Shown piece by piece: positions 1-13,800 of a stretch of 64,000 bases of DNA. This DNA comes from Ancylostoma caninum (Eukaryota; Nematoda; Chromadorea; Rhabditida; Ancylostomatidae). Below the pieces are notes generated by a model. That model was not told the origin of the DNA. It made no database searches and worked only from the letters and a program-made list of their open reading frames with translations. How positions within the stretch are numbered: position 1 is the first letter of the stretch; each line of letters opens with the position of its first letter. The DNA is taken from assembly GCA_037903475.1 (NCBI GenBank), contig JBAJFG010000005.1, forward strand, positions 248,001 through 312,000, in the 5' to 3' direction. Made by a program: the position numbers and the translations under genes.

Positions 1-3000
1 ATTTTTGACCATTTTTCCACAAATCCACACTGGTTAAGCTAGAGGAGCAGGAGTGAGGACCCACCTGCCACTCACTGTACTGGGCAAACCTTGCTCTATT
101 TGACCACAACTCTTCTCAGGGATGGCTCAGATCTTGCTGGAGAAAATGTTCAATTTTCAACATAATGTTAGAAACGCTCTTCGCCACTTGATTGCTACTA
201 GCTTTCCATCTTTCGAAGCTATTGATGCAGTCAAGCTGCAATTAAGATGGCAAGGTTGTGGGGATAGTATAGGAGCATATCCGGATATCTCATACTGCAT
301 CTTGCTTTAGGAACAAAACTTGGAATCTTCTCATCCAGAATCGGACATTTCATTCTTGACGACCTAATAATATTCTGCCCCTACGCTATTCATCCCACTA
401 CGCGAAACTCTCACAGAACCGCACGCTACCTTTGCAAAATCTTCCTCATTATGAGGAGTCCTCATCGACAAAGGAATACTCTTACAGAAATACACCTAAT
501 GACGCAGAGCTTCATCATTTCCTCAAATCACTTTTCCTCAACAATTGTAGCGTTGCTACCATCACGAGTGCTCCGGAATTTGAATTCCAGGCTATGGTCA
601 CCTGTGCAACTAGGGGATCTTCACACTTGGAAGAAACAGTACTATGACCAGCCTCAAGAATTAAAAATGGCAAGCGGAAGGAAAAAGATCCACCTTAAAA
701 TGCAAATGTGCTGATTTTCTCATTTGCACTACCTGAACCAGTACAAAGCACCTTTTAATATCTCAGGTCGACCATAAGGTGTCACCTGCAATTTTATTTT
801 TTCCAAAAAGTTGAATTTTTAGTTCTATTTTCAAGCACTGGTTCTACATCAAGTGCTGTCTGCCAAGTTACCTGTATTTTTTCGTACGCATGTCTGCAGT
901 TGTTTCGATTATTTTTGCGTTTTTTTGGAGCTGTGCGACATAGTTGTATGTATATGTACATATATTGACAGATGGGCAAAAGTGGGCGTAGTTTCTCATG
1001 CATGGTGTTTAGTCGGTGAGAGTTTCACGGGTGAGCCAAAATTCCACGAGTGTAATGTTCAGTTAGGGAGAATTTTATACGGGCAGAATATTCTATACTG
1101 CACCATTTGGCCAGCACTCAATGCCCTAATGAGTAGCTAAATCTGGAATGCCAGGCAACGCAGATCACAGTGGCATACATACATATGTGTGTTCTGTAAA
1201 AAAAAACCACAGAACCACAGATACAACTCAGCAATTCAAACGTCAGATATTTATTTACATTTTTTTATGCAGCAAAATGCTCAGAAAGGGCAGAAAATGC
1301 GCAGCAAAATGCATCTAAGTGGGGGTATTCATGAAGATGTGAGGGCTCATCCATTACAGGCTGTAGTACAATTAGATATCCGACACAAGGCTCTATTTCA
1401 TCAAGAGCCACTAAAAACATTGCCTATTATGTACGTGTTTCAAGAAAGATCAGCAAATCTCGGTAGAGGGCAGTGACACAGGAGAATGCTGAATTTGTCC
1501 ACAGATATTTGGCGCATCTTCCTAGCTTTAGGTAAGGGCCGACGCGAAATCGAATCCAATAATGTGTGCGGTTGAGTCTACTTCTCGGCCCCGTTTTTCT
1601 CATTCCTTGACGCCTACAGAAGAAAAAAACTTAAGATTGAAAATTAGGGTCATATTTATGTATAACTAATTCACAAGTAAACAGCAGTAACTATCTTTTT
1701 TTCATGATTGGGTATTTATTGCGTGCTTATTCCTGTTCTTACAATCTCAGCGAGCTTCTTTGAGTGCAATTCTGCAGAATGAAAGTTCTTCATGCAGCTC
1801 TCTTATTAGTTCCCGCTTAGGTTTCTTCTCCATTTCAGCTCAGAGTTTTATGTGCCGCTATATGAGAAACAGCCTTTGAGAAGCGCAATTATTTTGTTAT
1901 TCCACAATGACCAGGCAGATTGCGTTCTCTGTGCGAAGACTATAGTAGTCGTCACCGTGAGCAATCAGAGTGCGCCTGCTGTCCTTCAGTCTGTCCACAT
2001 CTGCATGATCACTCGAAATTTTTACAGTTGGCGTACTTCTCGCAGCATTCGCTAGTTTTTTTTGGACATTTTTTATATGGTAAGAATCTCTCCAGTGACT
2101 GATAAGAAAGCGAAGATGTGATCGAAAATGTGCGAAAACCGGTTAGCGGATAAGATAGATGTGATTAGGGCTGTGCAACAACGTCGGACACCAACAGTTT
2201 GTGAAAGGTTCAGAGCCATTTCAAGTAGGAACCACTCGAAACCAGTCTGCTTGTACATAAAAAGATGCGAACGCGTAATGGACCTTCGCCAAGAGCAAAA
2301 CTCATATTTGTTGTCACCAAAAAAGTCGCGTTGGACATGCTGGGAAGTTAGCTCGTTGTTTGTACAGCCTGCTGCATAAGCACTCCCATCAGATGAGACT
2401 AGTGTCCATTTGTGAAAAAAGCGGGCTTTCGATTCCATATGCGGCTGGAACTCGAGGATATCCATCGTTTTTCAACTCTTAATTTGGCATGGTTCTTACT
2501 CATAATCATTGCTTGCAATGAATATGTACAAGCATGTTATTGATACTCGCACATCATGATTGAGTGATCTGGCTATCAGATCAGTCCGTCGGTCTGACCT
2601 CCGAACCGGAGCCTTGACAAAAATACGATTTCCTTCTATGTTTCAACACCAATGTCACCTCTCATAAAACTCCTTCCGGAAACTCAAAAAATTCAATGTT
2701 GATTAATTACGAGTCTTGCATAACGGAGTTTCCACGTTGACATTCGTGGTTGGTCCATGTCCGGGAACAGCAAAAAAAGCTAAAGAGGTAGCATGCCAGA
2801 AATCTGAGCTCTGAACAAATTAAGAAAACACACACTCGGAAATTTCAATTACTGTTTGGTTTCGCTGTGACATGTAATCAAATACTATAAGGTTGGTGCA
2901 AAAGAAGTGGCGCGTTTTTATGTTGACTATATTTTTCCATAACTTTGATGAATGGAAATTTTGGCGGACAATATAGCTCCGTTGATTAGCAGGGATCATC

Positions 3001-3321
3001 GCTCACTGTATCAGCAGATCCCTGAGATTCTGCGCGTGCAACTCGGAAAACTTGAGGCGGAGAAGAAGGAAATTCCAGTTCTCAGGTCATCACGTTTGGC
3101 AAACGTGAGATAGAGGCTTTGGGAGCTAGGAAAAGCGGCAGAAATACTGCAATTTTTTCTGGAGATTACGATAGAGCCTTTAAAGCCCATGTAAAGCCGC
3201 ACCACATGTAGGTGGGTAGAAGACTGTTTACCAGGCGTGCTAGAGTACATGCGTTCACTACTTCGCAACAGCTAGGTAATAAAAATTTAATTCAGGTAAG
3301 TAACGTAGTATCTTGATAATG
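1..3321. other. Intergenic region downstream of the CHK-like gene
   Basis: I see no convincing exon here. Open frames exist, such as a 130-codon one on the minus strand at 2073-2465, but it shows no recognisable family, no flanking splice logic and no codon pattern that sets it apart. A mariner-like terminal sequence starts at about 2889. The rest is AT-rich and otherwise featureless to me. Confidence 0.5.
2889..2925 (+). repeat. Mariner-type terminal sequence (solo end)
   Basis: The stretch reads AAGGTTGGTGCAAAAGAAGT followed by GGCGCGTTTTTA. It resembles the terminal repeat of nematode mariner elements (consensus near TTAGGTTGGTGCAAAAGTAA). I did not find its partner end with certainty, so it may be a truncated copy. 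Related ends occur at about 18067 and 30413. Confidence 0.45.
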
Positions 3322-6300
3322 TCAGTTTTTCACATGTTTGCGAACTTCTCGATTCCTCTTGGCAAAGAACAAAATATCTTCAAATAATGCAACAGTCTTC
3401 TCCGATAGAACAGTCTTCATGGTCATCTTCCCTTCATCTGACAGTTTTCGAGATCCGATCTGTAAATTGTGAGCTATGCATGATGAATGCTAAGCATAAT
3501 AATATAATAAATGAAATGATACTGCGTGTTCATAAACCGTGGACATTCATCCACACTTAGCACCCAACAAGCACCCAAAAATCATCTTATCGATTAGAGG
3601 TTACTGATCAGATCGTTCTGACCACTTCTTCGTGGTGTTTTTCTAGGATCATCACATACTCTCATTTTCTTAATAATTACCTTTGCAACGGAGTCGAATA
3701 CAGGAAGTAGTAATGTACCAGCCAACGGGAACATTCTGCGGTAGGATTCTTTCAGCTGTAATTATCGCTTTTACAATGTTTTCAGACAATTTCCCCATAG
3801 TATGACACCACCTTCGGAGAATTTCACTAATTTCTACAGCTTGCTCAAGAATCAGAAAAGTGAAGGACGATTAAGGCGATTGCAAGCTGAACAAGTCTCT
3901 AAACTCCTGAGTTTTTATCAGAATAGGACAGTCTAAGAAAAACGTTCTTTCCTTAGAAGGATCACAACGAAGCAAAGTGTTTTCAAGAACTTTTGAAATA
4001 TCTAAGGTAGGATTCTCGCAAGGAATTTTTCTAGATCGTCTGGTAGAATGTGTTTTGGTCCCACCTGTTCGAGCGTGAATGGAAGCTCAACGTCACAGTA
4101 CTGGTTGATGTATCCATGGAATTCTTCAAGTAACCGTTCCCAGTTCTCGCGCCGGTCCTTTCCACTCATTGTACTGATGAATAGGCGAGCGAGATCTTCA
4201 GCTACGCAGCCAAAATGTGCTAGCTGCAAATGACAATGCTTCACGAGAAATAAGCCTTTTCAAAATTGTTCTAAAATCTCAGCATCAGCATCAAAACTTC
4301 TACAACACTCACTCGGTTGCTAACTCATCCAACAACTGGTAAAAGCAAAACTCATCCAGTGAATCGGATTTTCTTCAAGTTGGGAGCCTATCTTCGTTTA
4401 GTGGGTAACTATTTATTGAGAGAATAGTCAGCATCTCTCTCACACTTTGTTGAGAGCTACCTAACGTGGCACCTGACTGCTGGATAATTCTGACTATCCT
4501 GGCGCTTAATGAACATGATTTACCAATTCGTATATAGACATCCTGCTCAATGCTGATGTCCATCATGAAATCCGACACTTTTTCAACTAATAAAGAGTGA
4601 TAGGCTATTCTTGATGTGTGTATAATCCGGTAGTTAACGGAAAGGAATTATGTATGTATTTGTAAAAATTTTCACAAATTTCTTGTAATTTGTGGAGCGG
4701 CGGTCGTATGGCGCGATTCTTCGGGTGGCACTATAACCAAACGGCATCTGAGCGCACTCCTACCACCAGGCCACTGTCCCGCGTCGCAGTTGCTTGGATC
4801 TGCCTTGCGGAGCAACTCGTCCATCCAACCATCATTCCACCGTGGACAGGAACGTTGAACTAGCAGTACCAGTGATTTTTGGGATACATGGATGAACGAA
4901 CGTTTCGAACATCAATCTTATCTGAATTCTCAAGTGAATGTACTGACAAAACAAAGAAGCTTTGCCCAATGACCACACTGTTAGAATAAGAAGCTTTCCG
5001 AACCATCCAAACAAATACTTCTGATATATGGAATTCTCAGACTGCTGAATAATTGAATCACCCGAAAATGTGGCTTTCTGAAGTTCTCGGATATTTCAAG
5101 GGTGCTATGTAGGAATGACTCCTATTGAACTTTAATACTTCACGTCAATTTGATCTATATAAAGATTAATTTCGTCAATACTCTATCAATTCTATGTAAA
5201 AGTGCAGCGCATTCAGAATTGAAACCTAGTTTCAGAGGTTCGTTGCATAGAGCTACATATCTTCAACCCTGTACATACGTTCTCTTCCACGGTAGGATAA
5301 TGGAGAAATAGTGAACGAGTTGTCCCATCAGGAGATCCAGGCACACCGCGACACGTGACCGTAATCGGGTGGTAGTAGCGCGTCCCAGACTCAGCCTGCC
5401 TATAGTACCACCCGAAGAATTGCACCATACGACCTATAACCTAATCTATGTTGTGCAGTTACTCGATTAACTGCCTATTCCGGATGAATAGCCTATCGAT
5501 GACAACGGAATCGGCAGTGAAAGGTTCTTTTTATTCGTGGAAAAAATTGTCAAGACGTAGGCAGCATTGTAAGGAACTGGTTAATCGAGTTCAAAGAGCG
5601 ATAAGGATAGTCTGATTTATCGAGCGGGTTAGTTGGAAGTCAGGAGTTCTTAATTTTTGCTATTGTTCATCCCAGGAATAATATTGAATCACCTGATAAT
5701 CAATGATTCTGCTCAGTCGTACTCCGTTTTCCGTTTTACTCCACATAAGGTTAGCTGACCACAAGTCACCGTGTATGAAGACATCCTTCATGCCTAGAAT
5801 TGCGATATAAAGCGCACTGCCCTAGAATGAACTGCTCAAAAAAGAAAGCACATTATGATACCCTAGAATTCTTGATAAGTTATAACTCTTGGTGACGTAT
5901 AGCAAGCAGAAATATCAATGAAGTGATTTAATTTTTTTTTGCTGTCTTTCAGAGAGCTTCGGCAGACTGCAACGTTACATGATAACATAACTCCGAACGT
6001 TAGAGAAAGGGCCTTAGACTCTACTTAAGTTTGTTCTAATTCGGCCGTCACCGTCACCTAATTTTATGAAATGTATATTACTTGTAATACTGCATTAAAG
6101 TTAAATAAAAAAGATCTTCTTCGCCATACTGACGAGTCCCTAGAAGGACCTAATTTTGAGCCTTTTCACCCTTATGTCAATGAGGGAACGAAAAGCGCTA
6201 GTGGGCTACATTCTTTTACCGGTTTTCTAGACTCTATTTGATATAACAACCTCCCTCGACATTAACGATTTTATTGAAGTTTGCGCGCCAGTATGGCACA

Positions 6301-9300
6301 CTACTTACCGCACCTTCGAAGGTTCAGTAAACCTCATAGCTGATCATAATGAGTACACGTTATGGTAGCTTAAGGTTGAGTTGGCAACATGTTGTGAACC
6401 GTTCGGTTTGCAGAACTTTTTTTTGCATATGATAGATACATTGGACAGATTACAGAACAGATTATCCATCTGAGTTTAGTTGAACAAAAAACACTCGGTT
6501 ACTTACCCAACTCTTCATTCATCGTCGATGTCAACTCAAGAAGTGGTAACTCTTCGGTTATCTTCTCTAGTACCTCACCGCTAGGCCTCAGCTCCTCTGA
6601 CGCTGTGTACATATCACGGAACATTTTTGAAACTGCCTGAAAATGTAATCGTTTCGCGCATTCACGAGAATACAATATTATTTCGTAAGCGATATTTTGG
6701 AGCCGTGCAGGCTATATGGATGCAGCAATACAATGATCAGTAGTTAATCATGAACACACAGATAATGGGCTGCACAGATAAATTCTTAGTTATTGATAGG
6801 CTACGACTATAGGCGATCAATCTGTGCTAAATATGCGCGTTAGAAAGGAACAATGTTTGCATTTTTTACCTTCGGCGTAATATTGCTTCTCTTCGACAAA
6901 CTTTTTTCAGCAGCTTTCAAGTGGATTTCTCATAGGATTGCAAAATCGGTAATTCAACTCAATCACAGCGATTAATTCAAACTCGAGCGAAGTATGTAGT
7001 AAATTGTTGAAGGTTGCAGTCGCCGTTATCCTAGAACTATGCAGACCTGCGGAGTAGTCTAAACCACACGGAGTATGTGGGAAAAGTAACTAATGACTTT
7101 TTGACCGCTTTTTTCCACCAAAATATTCGGCAACCCTGCCATAATTTAGAACTAAAACACGACACCTCCAGTGCTACGGTTATTGTTGTGCAATGATTGA
7201 AATTTTCCATGTAAATCGCTCTCATCAGCTTTTCCTTTCAACAGCTTATAAACAAGCTGTCACGTTTACCAGTTTGGTCTTTTGCCGATCTGGAACACTT
7301 TTTGCGGTCATCTCATACCCTCGCCATGTTTCCTCTTCCAGACTTCCATCGATCCTTCGTTTCGATTAGCTTTTTTATATCACAGTGGGATAGTCACCAT
7401 TCAGTGAGCGCTGGTTCTTGAGTTGAATATACATACATAGTGATACTCACGGAAGGATGCATCATTGGTGGGTAGATAATTGGCACAGGATTGCTGGCCA
7501 CTTTCTGCTTCTCCTCATCAGTAAGTTGCAGACTTTTCGCTTCAAGGTATGCGAGAGCACGAAGAGCCTATAAAGAGAATTATGCAGAATGGTGCTGTGC
7601 TTCTACGAGGAAATTTTCCGAGGACGAAAACTGCATTAAGAACTGCAGTGCCCTGGGCATACGACTGCAAAAAAAAGCTCAAGACTGCAAGAATATTTAC
7701 AGCAGTATACCATGTACAAAAAAAGTTGAATGATGCTTATTTAACCATCATTTCTTCGGTCTTCGTGCACATGAGGGCACGATTGTTTGACGAGTGTTTT
7801 CGAGTTAACAGTGCACTCACATCGGATAGTTCCTCGGGAGTCACATTGTGGAAGATGTGACGAAGTTCCAGATTTTCCACCCACTCCATTCCAATAAAAC
7901 CTGTATCAAAGGAACTCAAAAAGTGTGCACGAAAAGGAAAACTTTACGATAATTCCTAGGAACCTTCACCTTTCAAAACATTCTCCTTCTCGAACCCCTG
8001 AGCAAAGTAAACCTGAGGCATCTTTGATATTGAGTTGTCGAAACGTGAAAATACTCGATAAACGTTCACTTCCCGGTTGTGTAACTGCAAGCACATAGTG
8101 TGGAAGCTGCACGCTTTGACTTTTCGAAACTAGTAGAACAACTACAGCAATAATAAGGGCAACTTGTTCCAAAACGACACGCCTGTAAATGTTTAGGAAC
8201 TGCATCGCTTCGACGGTCATCTTCAAGCAACAATCAAAATTTTTCGATTGAAGAGCGAATAGTTCTCGCTACGTTGAAAATAAATAGCCCAAGCCTGGCT
8301 CTCCGGCTTTTCCTTCCCATAAACGGAAGTTTTCTCCCAATTTCTGAGGATAAGTGAATAATTGTGCGGACCAATATTTAGCTTCCTTACATTTCTAACG
8401 TTTACATCGAACCCGTCGAATATCTCCTGAATATCTGCATTCTCGTCGGAATGTCGATCCTTAACGGATTCAGCAATTTCCATGCCAGCCAAAACGCATA
8501 CCATTTTCACTACAAATCTGAATAGATTGTTATTACATAATTCTGAGCGACCAGCATTGTGCTTAAAGTTCTCAACATTCCAGTGTGCCTTGATCTCGAT
8601 GATCTCGTGCCCCTTTTTGGATAGTGCGAAAACAAGGATGAGAACGTAACATACTTTGGTGGTAGACCGTCTACTTCTCCTTGAAAGTCGGCGTCGATCA
8701 CACCAATACGAGACATGAATCCCTGCAAGTACAAATCAAATCTCCCTTCAAATAAACTTAGTCTATGACGTGAGCGGTGGCAAATTATTCTTTACCTTTG
8801 GCTAACGTATTAAATTTTAACTTCGTTACTATCTTCTACATATGTATGTATGTATCTAAACGAATGATATGTATTTTGCCTATGCTCGGGTTGGTTCTGT
8901 TTTAATACTTCATTTGAATCATTGATCTGTTTCATTGATGAGTTCCTGAAATCAAATTTAGGTCTGGCTAATCACTACATGCCGAGAGCTAATCGAAATA
9001 AAGTTTCAACGGAGAGCCTTGAAAGCTCAACAAGACTTCAGTTTTACTGGTTCTTAAGAGCATTTTCCATATATAATTATTCTAAACTGTTTCAATCGTA
9101 GGACATCCCGTTTTCCATAGAAGCTAACGAACTCCACTGCATAATGGTTAGCACTTACATTTTGTATGCATATTTACAGAATTTTCATATTTTCATGATA
9201 ATAACAAATTCGTATCTTTAGTTGAAAGGGCCTTGAAAATTTGAAAGCAATGACTCATTGCTCTTCGACAGATAATCCTGTAGTGGGCCAAAAACCAAGT

Positions 9301-10857
9301 GATTTGTTGTAGTGGAAACCATAGCTGTGGCCGATTCTTTATTGGGAACCAAAGAAATATTGTAGATGACTGTAATATTCGAGTTTCCTGCTTTCCTTAG
9401 TCTTTAAGTTTGAATCAATGGATTGCAGTGCTGTGAACATTCTTAGTTCCCACAGTTACCTGAGGGATTCAAATGAAAGTCTTTTTGGTGATCTTATGTC
9501 GTTTAAAGAGGCAAAGAAGGGGCGGTTAATGAGCTGCATACATATACAGTACTGGCAAAGAAGAAGTCACCTTTTAAATTTTTGTTTGTAACTTTTTTCT
9601 CGATGAAGCTTAAAATTTCTAATTCTGGTAAATAATACAGCTGCTCTCTTCTGATTCACAGAGCAGCTGATGATCCCACTGCGCTTGCGAATTTTTATAA
9701 GAAAACCATTCTTTTACACAAGAAGGTCAGAGTCCTTGATTTCCCCTTGGAGGCCCAAAAATTGAAAAATTTCCCATCGAGCGGCCAAAGAAGTATTAAG
9801 TCCTGAAGAAGTGAAACTCTGAAATGTAATAGATCTGACCGTTGTCTATGGACACACCAAAAGCGTTCGCTGATTTTGCGTCAGACACCTGCTGCACTGC
9901 GTCTAAGCACCCTACTATGTATTGCACGTACTGACGGGCCCTGCAGGCGAATTCTCGTGTAAGTAATCTATCTGTTTCGCTTCTCACACTTGATCTTCAA
10001 GCAGTCTGACATGACTACGACCTGTGCAAAAAAATTTTGACGGCGCTGAGGACCGAGCCTGTGGGAGCAGCAAAAGCCAGCGTGCTCGCGCTTGCTGCCC
10101 TGCGGTCCCGCGCACTACAGGATACTGTATGCATATGTAGAAGCTTGTATGCACCACGATTGCTGCTTACATAATGCACTGTTCACTGTGCACTTGACTT
10201 TTTGTTGAAGAATTTTTAATGCACTTTTTTGTAAAGCATTTGTTTTAATCTAAGATTTTGATCAAACAACAAGATTAGTCTAGCTTTCAGTATCATCTTG
10301 ACGGAAACGTATCCGTAGAATCAGCGGTATCGGATTGAAGTACTCCGATGTTTGTCGAGAATGTTCAGAGTGTCACAAAATGCAATAGAATATGCGGAGA
10401 TCACTAGCACCCAATAATTTTTCTTCTTCCACTCATTCGGGTAACTCGTCTTTTTTGTTCGCTTTCTAGTTGTAGACATCCTTAATAGATTGGAGTTTTA
10501 TATCTTCGGAACTCGATTCAATCTGAATCTGTCCAATCGTGTGGACAGTTTTTGCCGTCATGCGCTAAGAAATGATGTGTGTAGAAACGCCAGGACGACT
10601 AATGTGATCGTGCATGGACGAACTCTTCGAATCAACAAAAACGCAAAAAAAAGAACGGCTGAATACCCTCAAGACAACCGAAAATCAGGAAAAGGAAACA
10701 AATCACTCACATTTCCATCTCCAATTTGATGAGCATTCCTCCTAGGTCCAAAAGAGACCTTTAGCTTTCTCTCATCTTGAATTCGATGTTCGATATCCTC
10801 CCAACTAATATGGGTTTCAAAAAGACCGCTACCGGCAGTGTGTAGATTCAGCTCCAT
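3322..10857 (-). CDS. CHK kinase-like (DUF1679 / EcKinase-like) protein, 11 exons, 418 aa
   Basis: Exons, in order of translation: 10857-10711, 8722-8655, 8517-8391, 8084-7970, 7900-7821, 7567-7451, 6636-6507, 5793-5693, 4223-4065, 3755-3681, 3459-3322. All phases join and the total is 1257 nt. The protein has the fold family's aminoglycoside-phosphotransferase-like motifs: HGDLWSANL around residues 269-277 (catalytic Asp about 271) and IIDYQ at 291-295 (metal-binding Asp about 293). These are followed by a segment typical of the nematode DUF1679 family (LAHFG...DLARLF...SGKDRR). The N-terminus (WEDIEHRIQ, then GDGNGFMSRI) and the C-terminus (KTVALFEDI) also fit. This family is greatly expanded in nematodes and insects; substrates are mostly unknown, and phosphorylation of small molecules such as steroids or xenobiotic conjugates is inferred. 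A splice-acceptor-like CAG lies 4 nt before the ATG. Intron 1 is about 2 kb; intron 8 carries an inverted-repeat element at 4702-5434. The specific substrate cannot be read from the sequence. Confidence 0.92.
4702..5434. mobile_element. Inverted-repeat element in intron 8 of the CHK-like gene
   Basis: The left end GGTCGTATGGCGCGATTCTT (from 4702), continuing CGGGTGGCACTATA, is matched in inverted orientation by TATAGTACCACCCGAAGAAT then TGCACCATACGACC ending at 5434. The arms are about 34 bp with a few mismatches and enclose about 730 bp. There is no transposase frame, so this looks like a non-autonomous DNA transposon. The superfamily is not assigned. Confidence 0.75.
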
Positions 10858-13800
10858 CGTACTGGAATGAGAGTAAGATTTTTTTTCCAACCCTTGACTT
10901 CGTCGGTAACAGTGAACCAATGATAACACTGATGCCACACAATACGTTTTCCGAAACAAAAAACTCCTAAAAAGAGCATCTTTTCTAGGAGGTTCGAATG
11001 AGGTAAATGTAATAATATAACGAAGAATAAATTGCTGGATAAATCAGGGGATGGACTCCCTGTTCTTGCAAAGCCGGAACCGTCCAAACATACTGCCAGT
11101 GTGTATGTAGTGTGCGCTCATGCATGTGTGTAACGGTGTGCATGCGTGTCTGCGGATTGTTTTCTGCACATCTCTCTGGGGAAAAGCCCTGTATTCAGTT
11201 GATTGTGAGGCAAAATGAAAGCGGTTTAGAATCCGCCAGCCCACGGGAAAATAAACCCAGCAAGCTATACCCTGGTTCCAAAAAAAGTCCCACCTGAAAA
11301 CCTCGTAGGCACAAGAATCACACATAATAGAGAGTGTTTCCCTGATCTCGGAAGAGTTACTGGTACGGCAGCGTCAGTGAGGACGAGGTCCGAGGGGTTG
11401 TCTGGCTGCTTAAACCGAGAGGGACTATGATGGCGATCTGTACCTTCAACGCGCGCACGCTTGCATCGGAGGCTTCCGCTGAGGATCTGATGAAGTAGGC
11501 CAGCAAGATCAGGCACGAGGTCATTGGACTGGCCGGAATGAAGAGACACCGCTCACTAAACGTCACCTTCAACACTGCGGAAGAACTGTGCTTTTAAACA
11601 TGCGACGGAAGAAGATTCACTGGAGTCGCTGTTCTTCTCAACACGAGCTTGGTCATAAACATCGATTTCTTCGAACAGCTAACATCGGAATCGGGCGTTC
11701 ACTACTGAGGAAATGAGTGTCAGTGCCGGCCTTGGCAATCTTCGCCTCCTACGCTCCAATATTCAGCTACAACGATGCTAAGATTGAAGTCCCTCATACG
11801 AGCTCGAACTTCTACAGGAAAGATCACACATCCTATATCTTTATAAGGTCATCGTTAGCAAACTTCAACGCCAAGATCGGTCCAACATAGGAGAACGCTG
11901 AGGAACTGCACATTGGTACCCACGGTCTACAGCGGAACGCACAGGGAGAGAGGCTGTCTGAGTTCATCATGACGACGAAGACCATCCATGGTAACTTGCA
12001 ATTTCAGAAACCAACCTCCCCACGCTGGACGTGGGAGTCACCCGGTGGAGAATCTAAGACGAGCTTAGACAATGAGTTACATCATGGCTCCAGGAAGTTA
12101 ATATAATGAAATTGCGCAAAGTAAGCGGTTTCTTCAAAAAAATGGGGAGAAAACATTTCGGTAGATTCGCTAATATCTCTAAGCTGTCACAGTTACATCT
12201 GTCGTCAAATTCTTGAGTAATATGAAGTGTCATATGACACAGGAGGAGAATAGAAGGAAGTCCGTCAGAATGTAAATGAGGAACCAACAGTGTTTATTGA
12301 CAGATGTAGGTGGCACATGTATATTTATTGTACCTGTGTGCTCAACTAGCAACGTTTACGAAAGAGATGTGCTCGCAGGTCTACCGAAAACCGGTACAAC
12401 ACCATGATCCAACACATGCGATTCTAAGTTTTGAACAAACTTTACTTTTCGTGGTGCGCAGCACTAAAAAGCGGATGAATAAACAAATGTAGGCACTCCT
12501 CCGTTCTCAACACAGTGAAAACAACAGAGCAAGAACGACTACAACTGATACAATTGAATAGAAACAACATGAGCAATCAAGCAAACAACATTAGTTAAAG
12601 ATACCCTATTTTCAGTATATATACATAGGTATACATACTTACCATTCCTGTTCGCCTGAATTAATTCAACAGACCAGAACTTGGAGCCTTTTCGGTGCTC
12701 GGTAGATGTTACCACCATTTCATGGATTTTTTTTTATTTTTAACAAAACCTGGCGAACTCGTTAGTGTATAGCAATGCTGCTTTGCGAAAACGACATCAG
12801 AGCCAGAAACCTCTGGGAGCTTCCATGTGAATGCTTAACAGAAGCTCGCCTACGGTGGAGAGGCTCCGACTACTTATTTTTCATATAGAACGTGTTTTTT
12901 CAGCCCGCAATAATTACCTCAAACAAAATGTTGACTGTCAAAAAATTACAGGCAAAGGCAATCTATGGAGGCGGAAGTCCGAAGGAATGAAAGCAACAAC
13001 AGTACGACGAATAGTGGCCAGCGACACTTTCCTTCTATCACTTCGTTGTCGTACTCTTTTTCTAGGCAGCTAGCCGTGATGGAATATTGCACAACATCGC
13101 GATAAGGAAAGGGCAAAGCAGACCAAAGCCTAACCACACCAACTGCCAAGCGACACTACATTTGGAGGTCACCACAATGTAAGTGACACGTGCCAAACTG
13201 GCTTTGCATATAAATTTTCTGTTTTGTGCACCTATTGTGATGGAAAGCCGATTTAAAATCGGTCATTATGGTCTGTAGTTGGCAGCTCTCTTGATCTCAC
13301 AGCAAAGATATCGATCAGAAGTCAGAATCTTCAACAAACAAGGAGAAACATATATATTTTTACACTTTAAACCCACAAACTCCGTAAATCTTTGTATTGT
13401 TGTCCATCTGGAAAGGAGCTGAAATTTGCTGCGCATTTCTTGCAGTTCACTCTTTCCTGCGAAATCTGTGTATCTCAGCAGTCTTTTGGAGCTCTTCTTC
13501 TACACTTTTTTCCGAACATGTCCTCATTTCAAACACGTATTAGCCCACTGTTAACAACCAGAGTTTCAGGTTTTTTCCTTCTTTGCTGCAAAATACAATT
13601 CTATCAGAGACGAGGCAATTCCAGAACTGGTGGATTATAAAACTGATTTACTTTTTGTGCGATCCAAAACCCGCTTATGAGTTTATTCCCGCGAAATCTA
13701 CATTTAAAGTGGGCAGCGACGGAAATACCATATAAAGGATGATTTAGGGGTGTTTTTCGTATTTTTTGGTTACATTCAATAAAAAATGTGGACTGCAAGA

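Noticed and set aside
2073..2465. 130-codon minus-strand frame
   Set aside because: No recognisable domain, no supporting splice signals, and not clearly distinct from chance in this composition.
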